Shown here: positions 48,401-58,249 of the stretch, one piece after another | How positions within the stretch are numbered: position 1 is the first letter of the stretch | How the letters are laid out: the number at the start of each line of letters is the position of its first letter | Assembly: GCA_947462335.1 (NCBI GenBank) | Contig: OX381720.1 | Span: forward strand, 379,501-443,500 | DNA from: Harmothoe impar | Taxonomy: Eukaryota; Annelida; Polychaeta; Phyllodocida; Polynoidae | Direction of reading: 5' to 3' | Length of the DNA stretch: 64,000 nt | Made by a program: the position numbers and the translations under genes | Notes under the pieces: model-generated | Seen by the model: the letters and a program-made list of their open reading frames with translations, nothing else | The model's database searches: none | Told to the model about the DNA's origin: nothing

Positions 48401-48986
48401 GCAGTGACATTGCAACTGCTGCTGTTGTCCCACAATGACTCTACAGGCAGGTCTCCTGGGAACTGTCAGCATGGTACATATTGGCCTTGTAGAATATAGA
48501 AATTATAACAGGAATCTCCTTGATTTCTGACTTTTGACCTTTGACCTTTGATTCAGATATTACCTGTAATAAGCACTATTAGTGAAGAACACAAATGGAC
48601 AGATGAGATATAAAATATCCACTCTGATTCACAAGATATCTCCCACCTTTCTTGTTCTTCAACTTGACCTTGACCTTCATACTAAGATTACCATATCATC
48701 AATTATTGCTGAGGAGACACTCAGCTATGAATATCCCAATAGTTTGAGTCATCATATGGCTTTTTGTTATTTATTTTAGATTTTATTTCAATTTTGGTAT
48801 TTTTCTTACCATTTTTTTTTCATTTGAAGATTAAACATAGAAGACCCAAAATTCAAGCTGGGCAACATTGATATTCAGATTCAGCACGTTCCAGAGGTGA
48901 AAAAAAATCATGTTGCCTAGCTCTACTGCTCCATGCCCTTAGAAATGATTTCTAGAGGACTTTGGAGGCTTGGCCCACCAGTCTAC
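45497..48986 (-). mobile_element. TIR DNA transposon carrying a PIN/FEN1-like nuclease gene
   Basis: Long inverted repeats of about 300 bp enclose the gene, running from about 45497 to 45800 and from about 48660 to 48986. Shared landmarks in inverse order are GTAGACTGGTGG at the tip, CTAAGGGCATGGAGCAGTAG, GCTAGGCAACATGATTTTTT, CAAGCTTGAATTTT-type sequence, AAGAAAAATACCAAAA, GACTCAAAC and AAGGTCAAGGTCAA. The arms are diverged, and exact tips and target-site duplication are unclear. The gene fills most of the interior on the minus strand. An XPG/FEN1-type nuclease inside long TIRs is what I recall for Academ-type transposons; that assignment is tentative. Confidence 0.75.
46271..48410 (-). pseudogene. 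Decayed transposon protein: PIN/FEN1-like nuclease with cysteine-rich C-terminus
   Basis: The segments read N to C on the minus strand. 48410-47395: TRGNFVVKRSNNRFNQVDPD, then GGGIVGITKTNSALSRW. 47479-46976: KYKRIDLVFDRYKQESIK, then an in-frame TGA (47282-47284), then VPIPKSWPNF and GTHEEADTRIVLHA. About 47037-46723: NDTDVLLLLLSHV and LTGCDTTSYI. 46675-46271: PSPIPKA-type sequence, then a CxC cysteine cluster (KPCKCRKPGLQC, CGCKK). The acidic EEADTR, DTDV and GCDTTS blocks follow the order of FEN1/XPG-like nuclease active sites. Large families with this layout occur in many invertebrates. Frameshifts near 48290, 47470, 46985 and 46730 plus the stop make it a pseudogene. The N-terminal start is uncertain. 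Confidence 0.75.
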
Positions 48987-49954
48987 AGTCTGAATTACAT
49001 ATTCCTTTCTGTCATCCTTTTTGGTGTGATCTCTGATCTCTACTCAGAGTGTATGTAACCTTCAACTAGGAAGCTTTTTCCGTACAATAGAAGAATGATA
49101 CTGTTATGCTTTAAACATCCTTCACTGTAAGTAGTTGAGAGGTTCAACAATCACTCCGCCTATAAATATAATCATGAAGTTGGTATCAACCCTAAGTTAG
49201 GGCCAACATTTCTGTTGTTTTTCTCTGATGACGTAAGCAATCAAGAGGCATAAGCCATATTGGAAGAAACCCTCATGCACAGACATAAGAGGAACTCTGC
49301 CACATACTGGTTGTGTCAAGTAAAACACTGAACTCAACAATATAATACAACAACACCATGTATATATGGCTCATACTCCTGACTTTTGGAGGAATGGATA
49401 TCCTCTGAGTAATAGTTTTTGAGATACAGCCCGATGAATTTTGAACATTTATTAAAAAATTTGAAATTTCAACTACATACTCTCAACTTTGCCCTAGTTT
49501 CCTCAAAATGGTCCAATTATTGGTTAAATTCACTCCAGAGTGTCTTGGTCATGTGCTCTTTAAGAAATATGGTGCATCATGATATCTGGTTAGACCTAGT
49601 TTGCACAGTATAGGCCTAATGTACCCTTATTAACCTATCAAGGAGTATAAATTACCTTAAAATGGTGGATTTTTGCATTAGAACATTAGAGGGAGTGGGT
49701 AGGACACAGGAAAACCAGATATAACTTAATTATATTGGGTATAAATAATTCTATGAAGGTTTAAATTTCCGTCAGGGTGGCTGGTGACTCCGTGACAAAT
49801 ATTCCAGGTGACTCCCTGATGGAAAAATTGTATCCTAATATACAGCTTGGATCTGGTTGGGATACGGAAAGGAGGATCCCAGCCCTTAGATTGGAAGTAA
49901 CTAATATTGATTTTTTTATGGTCTATCTTAAGCTTGTCCACCTTGAAATTCTAG
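48987..49954. other. Intergenic sequence with dispersed-repeat fragments
   Basis: 49475-49625 is a diverged copy of about 7870-8010. GGTGACTCC words at 49780-49830 correspond inversely to the GGAGTCACC words near 9430 and 9990. This suggests one repeat family of about 2 kb with copies at 7.8-10 kb and 49.4-49.9 kb. No gene is seen. Confidence 0.45.
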
Positions 49955-50130
49955 TAAACTTTTTTTTTTCTATTGTTTACTATAGTTTACTAGAGTATAC
50001 AATAGTTTTTCTGCATGCCTTAGCACTGCAATAAACTACAGTGGTGTTTACCAAACCTTGATATTATATTTTCCACACATTTTGACACTCTAGTAAACTA
50101 CAGTTTTCTTTACTATAATGTACTGTTCGA
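49955..50130. repeat. Minisatellite of TAGTAAACTA-type units, left block
   Basis: Diverged units of about 65 bp with ACTATAGTTTACTAGAGTA, GCACTGCAATAAACTACAG and CACACATTTTGACACT. The same units continue at 51105-51640, so the array is broken by the inserted TIR elements. Confidence 0.65.
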
Positions 50131-51087
50131 TCCAAAATGGCCAAGGAAAAAGGGGTCAAAAAGGGTCAATATACCCCTCAGTGCTCCATACTTTGAAACT
50201 GCTGGCCACACCCCTGCATCATTCCAGTGTGTATTGCCGCTAAGCAATAATGTGAACTCATGTATGCTATCCAGAACATGCACCATGAAGACCTAATGTG
50301 GATAAAGCAAGTATTTGGATACCACACAAGGATGGATCCAGATTGGGGACTCGGGAGGGGCAGTGGGGGCGGGCATCCTGCCCCTTATTGCTATAGATTT
50401 TTAATGTAATTAGGCTCATACAAGAGATTTTAGGGTAACATTGGGTCTTAAGGGTTTCCAGAGACTGATGTCATACTTGAACATATTTGAGTAGCAATGT
50501 TCTTTTATCAAATTATGGGACTAGACTGATACGGTACCTAATGAAATGCAAAAGGGGGGAAGTGTCAGCAGATTTGTGACATATTTATTTAGGGGGTGTT
50601 GGAAAAAGTGTGACAAAGCGTGATTTTGGGGTGGGGGGTATGGAGTCACGTATTGTCCACATGCTACAAAGTGTCCACACCCATTATCAAACTCTTTGTA
50701 GAAACTTAATTTATTTCTTCAGACAAGAAATTTGCAAGGTTTACTATTAGTTCTAGTAAGTTCATTAACACAGATATCATTAGATGACTGAATCTCCCAG
50801 CCTGGTGATACATAGTACATAATAGAATAAGATGTACCCTACAATTATACCATAATAAACTGTAACTGATATTTCTTGTCTAGGTGGGTCCTAAAATTGC
50901 CTGTATGGTGAACACATCCATGGAGCAAAGAAATTATACTCCAAGTGAAAACAAAATTCATTTTAACAGCACCAACTTGTGTCTTTCCTTGACCTGTGGA
51001 CACTTTAATTGTGGCATGTGGACAAAACGTGACTCCACAGGGGGTGTTCAAAATGGCCCAAAAAAGGGTAACATACTTTATGGACGG
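50131..51087. mobile_element. Second copy of the GGCCGTCCAT element, partial
   Basis: 50225-50640 matches about 37490-38180 (GTATTGCCGCTAAGCAATAA, TGTATGCTATCCAGAACAT, ATAGATTTTTAATGT, GTGACAAAGCGTGA). The right end, AAAATGGCCCAAAAAAGGGT to TTTATGGACGG (about 51050-51085), matches the right TIR region. The left part is missing or diverged. A MITE is inserted in its right G-rich region. Confidence 0.65.
50641..51039. mobile_element. Nested MITE with TGGAGTCACGT ends, about 400 bp
   Basis: The ends are TGGAGTCACGTATTGTCCAC (50641-50660) and its near-exact inverse at about 51020-51039. The inverted match continues inward through CATGC and AAGTGTCCACA. It splits sequence that is continuous in the related element at 38.15 kb. 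Non-coding. Confidence 0.65.
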
Positions 51088-51104
51088 TCTCTATGCTAGA
51101 TTTT

Positions 51105-51640
51105 TTCCCTTTTTATTGTCATTTGCTATAGAATACTACAGAATTTCGTACACAGCTAAGCACTTCAATATGATAGTTCCTGCACACTTTGACACTATAG
51201 TAAACCAAAGTATTGTTAATATAGTGTATTGCAGTTTACCATAATGCTTGTTTCCTGCATACATCAACACTAAAATAAACTATAGTATTCTTTTACTGTA
51301 TGCTAACACATGGTTTCCTACACCATGTTGACATCCCTAGCTCCTTCCCTGCCTAACCAGTCCCTTTCCCGGCCTACCTAGCTTACTTCCCAGCCTACCC
51401 AGCTCACTTCCCGGCCTGTACGTTGCTACTATTTTTTTTCCATTACTACTATAGTTTACTTTAGCAATTCGCGCAATGTCCATATTGCAGCATACTATAT
51501 ATTTGTTACTGTATTTTGATATAGTATTTCTCACACACCTTGGTACTGTAGTATACATTAGATATTGTTACTATGGTTTACTATTGTATTTCCCGCACAC
51601 CTTGATATCAGACTACACTACTGTAGAGGATAAGTTTATC
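51105..51640. repeat. Minisatellite of TAGTAAACTA-type units, right block
   Basis: Repeats of ACTATAGTAAACCAAAGTAT, CAGTTTACCATAATG, CTGCATACATCAACACT and CGCACACCTTGATAT continue the array at 49955-50130. A four-copy block of a roughly 21-bp C-rich unit (CCTACCCAGCTCACTTCCCG) lies within it at 51337-51418. Confidence 0.6.
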
Positions 51641-52975
51641 ATGAAATATCATTACAGTTATGTCCCGCGCAACTTAATGCCATATAGACATATTTCAGGA
51701 TGATGTGAGGCAACATGATAGTAAACCTAGGTTAGAATGTAAGGATGTATGTCACTTAGATGACCCTATGTGTGTAAAAGGACAATAAAAACCTTGTGTC
51801 AGAGACTATGCGGGAAAATTGACCCCGGACTGACGTAGAATCCTGTGAAAAAGGATGGTAGTTTAATTAGTGCTGACTGAAGACAACTAGAAGTCATTGA
51901 AAGCAGACTAAAGCCACCTGTAAATATAATAGTGTGTGATCAAAATAGAACTAGATTGGTACACAGTGCCTGACTCTCCTCTACAGTAGGCCTACACAGC
52001 AGGAGGAGTCTATGAGAGTCACCCTGTCTGTATGGGGTGTGTGGAGACTGGCTGCAGGGACTAGTAAGAGGCAGGCAGCACTCAGCAGGCGGAGACAGGA
52101 GGCAGCAGGCAGCAGGCCCCATGCACGCAGGGGTGGGTAGTGGTGGCTGCAGCAGTCTCTCAGAAACACCAGTTTCCCTTCTCTAATGCTGCACAATGTT
52201 GAATGGATGTTGAATGAGACAGGTAGACAAACCACTTTCGAAGTAAAGGAAGCCTTGCTATAAACGACTTGGACAAATAAAGATGTCAAATACCACAAAC
52301 CGTCCCTCACTCTGTGCCAGGACAGAGGTGATAGTAAGCCTACAGAAGCAGCAGTAACCGTGGGGAGGGAGGGGGACCGGGATGTTGATGTCTACACATG
52401 GGAACCTGGGCAGGCTGGAGGCCGGGAAAGACTCGTAATTACAAAGACTTGTATGAAACACCTTATCGTATACCATAAAATAGTGTTGGTATGTTGTAAG
52501 GAAAGTGATGGAGACAAAAAACCGTTGTAAGTAGGCCTAATGTGAAGCCACTGTGTTGTGGCTGTGGGAGCTGCAGAGCAGACGACAAACAGTAGAGCAC
52601 GAGTTGGCTGGTTTATAGGCTGAGTGTAGGTCTAGAGGAATCCCGTTCTTAAGGTCAGAACTTGTATGAAAAGTTGGTAAAACCGGATTGGGAACTAGAA
52701 TATCCTCAGGTATCTATGGTCTGAGGAATAGGACAGAAAAAGCTGAAAATAGAAGACAAACCCCGACTCACAGTGCGGTGTCTCCGTGCACATCTGCTCC
52801 GTGTGACGACGTGACGCTGACTGAAGTTTAATGCCACCTCATATACAGCGTGGACCCACAGGGAGTCGTCTCTGGTTGTATCTATGAGGCTGTATGTGAT
52901 CTGAAGGGTGTACAAATAGGCAGTACTCAACTGGGGGCTGTGTCTCACGAATTTGGGCCAATGTTTTCGTCTCTG
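51641..52975. other. GC-richer sequence without a recognised gene
   Basis: Base composition rises around 52000-53000 and includes a GCAGGCAGCA-type short repeat (52071-52120). Minus-strand frames of 100-110 codons (51981-52310 and 52706-53020) have no recognisable domain. This could be the edge of an unrecognised host gene or promoter, but nothing shows it directly. Confidence 0.35.
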
Positions 52976-53034
52976 ACTGGGTGCCAGCTCTGACCGGGTG
53001 CCAGCTCTGACCGGGTGCAAGCTCTGACCGGCCA
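52976..53034. repeat. 17-bp tandem repeat, about 3.3 copies
   Basis: The unit GGGTGCCAGCTCTGACC is repeated with one change in the last copy (GTGCAAGC). Confidence 0.85.
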
Positions 53035-53355
53035 GAATAAAAAAGTGTTATTAAGGGCAGATGTTGCTAGAATTTGGCTGAAAAGGTTGATGGATGTTAT
53101 AACTCTTTAAATCAGTAATTAGTTGCACATTTTATCATCATCTGCCCTAAATAACCCATATAAAACATATTATTCTCTAATGTCCAAATAAAAGAGGATT
53201 GATTGTTTTTTGGCAAAGTTTAGTAGCCGAAACTTGACTCCTCACCTTCTTCCAACAACTTCTGTTTTTAACAACAACCGCAAAAAGTCGATTCAGTATA
53301 GCGATAACATTCATATTCAATCGTATTTAGCAACAATCAAGGCTTTCACTATCGT

Positions 53356-53694
53356 TTGACAAGGCGACAACGTAGACAAAAAATGCCATTTTGCGGGTTC
53401 ACGGGATCTCACAAGAGTGCGACTCGGGGATGCTCGGGGGTCTGGACGGACATGTTTTCTTCCGAAATAGAGCAAATTGCTGACTTTCAATGTAATATTA
53501 TTACTCCTACAGCTAATATAGAGGCATTTGCGGACATTTTTGACAGTGTTACCGTCTTGATCAAAAAAGAATTTGTTCATCGAGAGCTTCTGCAATCTCC
53601 GGTATCTAAATCCAACATGGCAGGAGGGGGACGCCAAGGGACAAGAATAGGCTACGCTTATGGTGAATTTTCATCAATTACAGCTCAAATATGA
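53356..53694 (+). CDS. Unrecognised ORF, possible first exon
   Basis: 112 codons, with no family I recognise. The better start is the second Met (PFCGFTGSHKSATRGC), giving a short Cys/Gly-rich N-terminus, an acidic middle (EIEQIADFQCNI) and a helix-like stretch (EAFADIFDSVTVLIKKEF). A good splice donor, AAGG then GTAAGTCC, lies just at its end (about 53697), so it may be an exon whose true frame continues after splicing. The 3' part, with this donor, is tandemly duplicated downstream. It could equally be a chance frame. Confidence 0.3.
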   Translation: MTRRQRRQKMPFCGFTGSHKSATRGCSGVWTDMFSSEIEQIADFQCNIITPTANIEAFADIFDSVTVLIKKEFVHRELLQSPVSKSNMAGGGRQGTRIGYAYGEFSSITAQI

Positions 53695-53953
53695 AGGGTA
53701 AGTCCACAAATTATGTTGTTATCAATAGATTAGGCTCCCTTCTTATGGGACAGCTCAGTAGCCGGGTTATTCCACATAATAACATTGGCAAAGACGGCAA
53801 ATAGGCTACGCTTATGGTGAATTTTCATCAATTACAGCTCAAATATGAAGGGTAAGTCCACAAGTTATGTTGTTATCAATAGATTAGGCTCCCTTCTTAT
53901 GGGACAGCTAAGTAGCCGGGTTATTCCACATAATAACATTGTCAAAGACGGCG
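53646..53953 (+). repeat. Recent tandem duplication, 154-bp unit, two copies
   Basis: 53646-53799 and 53800-53953 are about 98% identical by eye; I see three differences. The unit includes the end of the unrecognised ORF, the GTAAGTCC donor-like site and a GGGTTATTCCACATAATAAC stretch. Confidence 0.92.
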
Positions 53954-55632
53954 GTCTGTCAAAACTTGCCAAGACCTAAGGACTGAGCCAATGATTGAAT
54001 GATAGAAGTTGGTAAATGACAGCGGGCGCGCGCAAAACTTTTTCGCCCCCCCCCCCAATGGACCCTTTGGAAATGTTCAATTTTGAGGTACTTAGACACA
54101 ATATTTGAGAATTTCCCTTTGCGGGGACTACCACATATGTGTAGAGATACAGGATTTCGGGTTCCCATTGCAAAATATGCAGTTATTATTTAGGAAAATT
54201 AACTTTTATTGTGAGTTGTTCAGTCGGTGAGGCGCTAGCTGATAGTGCTTTAACATAGCAAGTCTATGGGTGCCGAGTGACAGTGGCTTGATGCAAACAT
54301 GAAAACCACTCTTAAAAATTGTACAAAGGGGGGGGGGCGGGCGGAGCCCTAAAATAAATTTTTTTGAACTCCCCAGTCTAAGGCCTTTCAAATGATACGC
54401 TTCATTAAGAAATGTAGAACATGTAGAAGTCACTTTCCACATACCAGTATGACCTGCAAACATGAATACTACTAGAATAACTCGAAAATTTGCCTATAGA
54501 TTCAAGAAGACATGCTTAATATCCAAGTTTCGGCTATCCCATTTTAAAATGTTTTATTCATGACCCCCCTAGCCCCCCCTGAGTTTGGGTCAATTCACCA
54601 TACCAACCCTGTTGAAATCCTTTATAGGCCTACGGCCTCATTGCTGCTCAACTTCAGTTTGCTTTTTTACCCACATGAAAAAGATTAGTGAATGAATATT
54701 GTGTTGTATCTGTATTGTTTAGTATACTTGAGAGGTTGTTGTTTCCCTTTGATATAGTATCAAAAGGTCCATGTTGCTGCTTGTCTCATTTGCGTTTCTG
54801 CTCGGCTACACTAAATGTTAATTTGGCTCTAGTTTGAATTCCGTGATGAATGCAGCGTCCAATATATCAAACTCTGGTAGAGAAGAGATGATAGCCCAGG
54901 TAGGACGTGGAAAAAAACATACCCAATGCTGGGAGGGCCATGGTTATAAGTACAAAGTTTGGGATTCTTTTGGGGGGACAAAAAGAGCTAAGAAATGGAA
55001 AACATGGTAATTTCCCAGTACCAAAAGGGGAATATATAGCATCATTTTAACATTCTTATTGGTATATGTACTAGTAAACAGGTCTATGCTCCAACAATCC
55101 TAAGAAAGAAATTTAAAAGATTAAGACTCTGCACACCAGAGATGAATTTCTGTAGCCAAGCAGAAACGTGAAAGGACTATTTTAGTGAAAACTTTTGGCT
55201 GTTCTAGGGGGTAGGGATAGAATTTCTTAAAAAAGCCGAAAAGCAGATAGTGTTACTATATACCTAAGGAACCTGTTTGTAAAAGAATTGGGCCAATTAA
55301 CACATCATCCATGCCGGGCAGAAACCGAGCAGAAACGCAACTGCATCAGCTTTTTAAATTGAGCCCCAAGTCCAGCTTATATTTCATCAAATGAGGAAGG
55401 AGCAGCAAAGTGTACAAGTCTTGGAGTGGGTAAAGCTATAATCATATATTCGTTTGCTACATTGTTTTTTGGACTATAACATACACTGACCATGTTAGGA
55501 TGCACCAACATGGGAGTTGATACCCATACAGATAATTTAACATTTCTTTCAAATATAATCGGACATGAGTAGTATATAATGTATCGGAACGGGACTATGC
55601 TTAAGTACTGTTTATTACTCAATCGATATGCA
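53954..55632. other. Intergenic sequence without a recognised gene
   Basis: No coding pattern. C- and G-runs occur near 54048 and 54325. The frames at 53959-54463 read through these runs and are unlikely to be genes. Confidence 0.5.
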
Positions 55633-55925
55633 GCCAATCAGAGGCCTCCCTTTTGGCGGGAAATTCAAAAGCAGCCAATGAGAGGCCTCCCTTTTGGCGG
55701 GAAATTCAAATAGGTCACGTGACCGGAAGTGACCTACTTCCGGTCACGTGACCACCATTTTGGCAGGAAATTCAAATAGGTCACGTGACCGGAAGTGACC
55801 TACTTTAGAGGGTCATGTGACCACCATTTTGGCGGGAAATTCAAATAGGTCACGTGACTGGAAGTGACCTACTTAAGGGGGTCACGTGACTACTATTTTG
55901 GCGCGAATTTCAAATAAGTCACTTG
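55633..55925. promoter_or_regulatory. Tandem array of CCAAT, E2F, E-box and ETS motifs
   Basis: Units at about 55651, 55692, 55758, 55827 and 55896 each contain TTTTGGCGGGAAA or a one-base variant, the classic E2F site. The last three are 69 bp apart. The first two units add AGCCAATCAG or AGCCAATGAG (CCAAT box). Between units lie GGTCACGTGACC (E-box) and CCGGAAGTGACC (ETS), also in inverted form. 55713-55753 is a 41-bp perfect palindrome with 18-bp arms. There is no obvious downstream gene, so it is either an amplified promoter or a satellite built from promoter-like units. Confidence 0.65.
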
Positions 55926-55958
55926 AGATTTTTATAGATAAATAAATTTTAAAAAGAA

Positions 55959-55979
55959 AAAGCAAGCTGAAAGCTTGCT
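55959..55979. repeat. Short hairpin
   Basis: AGCAAGCT and AGCTTGCT form a tight stem-loop followed by A/T-rich sequence. Its role is unknown. Confidence 0.6.
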
Positions 55980-56014
55980 AAAAAATATTTAAAAAATGTG
56001 GCTCTTTTTTTTAG

Positions 56015-56098
56015 GGGGGGGAGCACTCTGGGGGGCACTCTTTAAGATGCATAGGGGGGAGGGGGGGAGGGGGGGAGGGGAGGGGGGGGGAGGGGTTT
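56015..56098 (+). repeat. G-run tract with G-quadruplex potential
   Basis: Many runs of four or more G, separated by single A or by short words, on the plus strand. It can form stacked G-quadruplexes and gives spurious Gly/Pro-rich frames. Confidence 0.8.
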
Positions 56099-56109
56099 TT
56101 AAGAGTAAG

Positions 56110-56153
56110 ACTCGCTCTCTGCCCTCTCTTTTAGAGGGCAGAGAGGCGAGTCT
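56110..56153. repeat. Near-perfect 44-bp hairpin
   Basis: The left arm GACTCGCTCTCTGCCCTCT pairs with the right arm AGAGGGCAGAGAGGCGAGTC around a short T-rich loop, with one small bulge. It follows the G-run tract directly. Confidence 0.85.
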
Positions 56154-56159
56154 ACTGGT

Positions 56160-56528
56160 TCGTCTACTTACAATGTCAAAACATTTTTTGTTTTGTTTTT
56201 GGGCAAACTGAGTTTGCACAAGGAAATAAAACGGGACTTACTTAGGGCAATAACGTCTAGAAGAGAACTCTTGCTCTAGGTTGAGCGGGACTACATGATG
56301 AGTATACTGAGTGTTAGGACTCTTGCTACACGACCAAAAGATTGAAATGTATCATGATGCGTTTATGATGATGTGCATCATGATGTGACTATCTTACAAA
56401 CCTATAAGAATAAGCAAGTTCTCTCTCCTATACATATGTGTACTTACACTGGCTATTTGTAAACTAATGAATACGACTTCCTCATTAAATTTGTCATCTA
56501 CAACTCTTTCAATCTTAAGGCTTTTTTT
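56160..56528. other. Short intergenic stretch
   Basis: No gene is recognised. ATGATG-type repeats lie near 56350-56390. Confidence 0.45.
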
Positions 56529-56598
56529 TTTGAGTTTATTCTTTTTTCAAATTTGGTCCCACCTCAAAAGAGGAATAGGACTCTGTAACAATGTCGCT
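56529..56598. repeat. Left inverted repeat of a 7.5-kb region
   Basis: From TTTTGAGTTTATTCTTTTTT through ACCTCAAAAGAGGAATAGGA to CTCTGTAACAATGT this is an exact or near-exact inverse of 63930-64000 at the window end. The arm may extend beyond the window on the right. Confidence 0.8.
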
Positions 56599-57207
56599 TG
56601 CTCATCAGAGCAGGGGTGTAGAGGGCCCCTGCCCTGTCGGGTACGTTCTGAGATAGATCGCACTCTGGTACGTTTTGGTTAGTTTGGAGCTCTCGGCCGA
56701 CTGTCTTATGCACCCGAAAGAACCAGACTTTCGGTGTCTCATGATAAAACTGACCCGTTATACTAAGTGCTGGATTACTTTCTCATTTTTTATTGTTCTA
56801 TCCGATGCTTATTTAATTTTTGCACTGATAAAAACGGCTAAGCTTGTACAAATACATGTTCTATTTAAGCTTTAAGTGTAGAAAATGAACAGAACAGCGC
56901 ACAGAAAATAGCGCTACCGACTACATTTCACCCAGTCACTCAGCGGAGAACAAAAGAACTACTGACGTAGTGTACCCGCTATTCCGACAGTTGGCGCCAC
57001 CGTTCGAATCTTTATACTTTTCCCGCGTGCGACATGAAGCCCTGGGGTACTGGCTCTTTGGTTATAGGTACCGAAACATAAACTACAGCCAGCCCATGCC
57101 ATGGTGGGACAGCTCTCTTTTTCCCCCTTGAGTAGCGTCCGTAGGTCATATGACAAAACCTAGTCCCGTACACTGAGCAGCTTCAGGTCTGAATTCTCAT
57201 ACAGAAA
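56599..57207. other. Sequence without a recognised gene
   Basis: No coding pattern. GCGCCACC (about 56994) recurs in inverse form in the 59.3 and 60.3 kb duplicate (GGCGCCATC). Confidence 0.4.
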
Positions 57208-57244
<37 letters not shown>

Positions 57245-57331
57245 GGTGTGTGTGTGTGGGTGTGTGTGTGGGTGTGTGTGGGTGTGTGGGTGCGTGCGTG
57301 TATGTGTGTGTATGTGTGTGTGCGTGTGCGT
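57208..57331 (+). repeat. (GT)n microsatellite with GTGTGGG variants
   Basis: About 124 bp of GT repeats interrupted by GGG and CGT variants. It explains the Cys/Val and His/Thr-rich frames on the two strands. Confidence 0.95.
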
Positions 57332-57623
57332 GGTGGAACTTGTCTCAACTTGCTCCTCGGACGTGTGTGCACATGTCTTGCACTCCGGAACATGTTCAGA
57401 CACGTTCGAACTTGTTCGAACCTGCTCGGACGTGACTGGACAGGACTCACACGCCGACGGTGTCTGAACATGTTTTCACCTTATGTAGAGCACCTTAAGG
57501 TCACCCTATTTTGAGCAGACGGGTGAAGGGTTCTATATAACACATGCCGCAGTGGCAGTCCCGGCTCGTTCTGGAGCGGAATCCCCACCTCCTAATCAAT
57601 TTAGAGAGCGTCTTCTCGTCTTA

Positions 57624-57682
57624 CTGCTGGTGGGATTCGAAGCCCCAACCTTCTGATTAGATCGCTTAACCACTGGAATCCC
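57624..57682 (-). repeat. tRNA-like SINE promoter
   Basis: The minus strand has an A box, CAGTGGTTAAGCGATC (plus 57660-57675), and a B box, GGCTTCGAATCCC (plus 57632-57644). The two boxes are closer together than in a typical full tRNA. The tRNA halves do not fold into a full cloverleaf. It is likely the head of a SINE whose body runs to about 57560. Confidence 0.6.
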
Positions 57683-57810
57683 ATAGAGAACTTTTCGGGA
57701 AAAATCTGACAAAAGAGGGTGATTTCAGGGGGTAAGAAAATAGATGGAGCTTCAGTTCCTTGACCAGAGGGTAGCCCTAGATCTCTAGTTAATATAAATG
57801 TAAAAATTCA

Positions 57811-57927
57811 TTGTTGGCCGCGCCGTATCATTTCATTCATTCGGAGGTGAATCACTTCTCCTGACCCAATCACGGGTATTGATTTTCTCCGGTGGCATAA
57901 TCGCTCGGCCACCGGGACGCGGCCAAC
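57811..57927 (-). repeat. Hairpin-bounded tRNA-like unit
   Basis: GTTGGCCGCG at 57811 pairs with CGCGGCCAAC near 57919-57926. On the minus strand the unit begins GTTGGCCGCGTCCCGGTGGC and continues CGAGCGATTATG, resembling the A-box region of a Leu/Ser-type tRNA. No good B box is present. Probably a decayed SINE or foldback unit. Confidence 0.45.
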
Positions 57928-57992
57928 AGCTCTTCTCTCAAAACTTAGTCAGATGCTTGCCGACCCAAGGGGAAACCCCGCAGGGAACCCCT

Positions 57993-58060
57993 ACTCTATA
58001 AATAGCAGCGGGGCCCCGCTGGAGGCTGACTGTAAAATACTACGACAATGGTGAGTATAG
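57993..58060 (+). promoter_or_regulatory. TATA promoter-like module with ATG-plus-splice-donor first exon
   Basis: CTATAAATAGC (about 57996) is followed by the palindrome AGCGGGGCCCCGCT and, about 50 bp after the TATA box, by CTACGACAATG then GTGAGTATAG. The donor directly follows the ATG, so a transcript would have a tiny first exon ending in the start codon. A comparable module lies at about 61260-61320. It could serve the unrecognised gene at 61.7-62.5 kb. Confidence 0.4.
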
Positions 58061-58249
58061 CGACTCTATTTTTTAACAGGTTTTCATGCGGATTACTGAC
58101 GATTTTGACTTCTGTCCGCACACTATATACATATAGCCACTTGGTGTACTTGCTTGTACAGCGTTTTATAGTGTATGACAGCAAAGAAGAGTGACTCTTG
58201 GTGAGTTACAACTCTCGGTGTGTGCTAGTTCTTACTTGGAGGTCCCCAT

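Noticed and set aside
51981..53020. Host genes on the minus strand around 52-53 kb
   Set aside because: The frames are open but partly made of short repeats and have no domain or splice pattern that I can support.
53356..53694. Confident host gene call
   Set aside because: There is no recognisable family and the exon idea rests only on one donor-like site, so it is listed at low confidence.
57160..57514. Cys/Val-rich and His/Thr-rich proteins
   Set aside because: They are translations of the (GT)n microsatellite in several frames.
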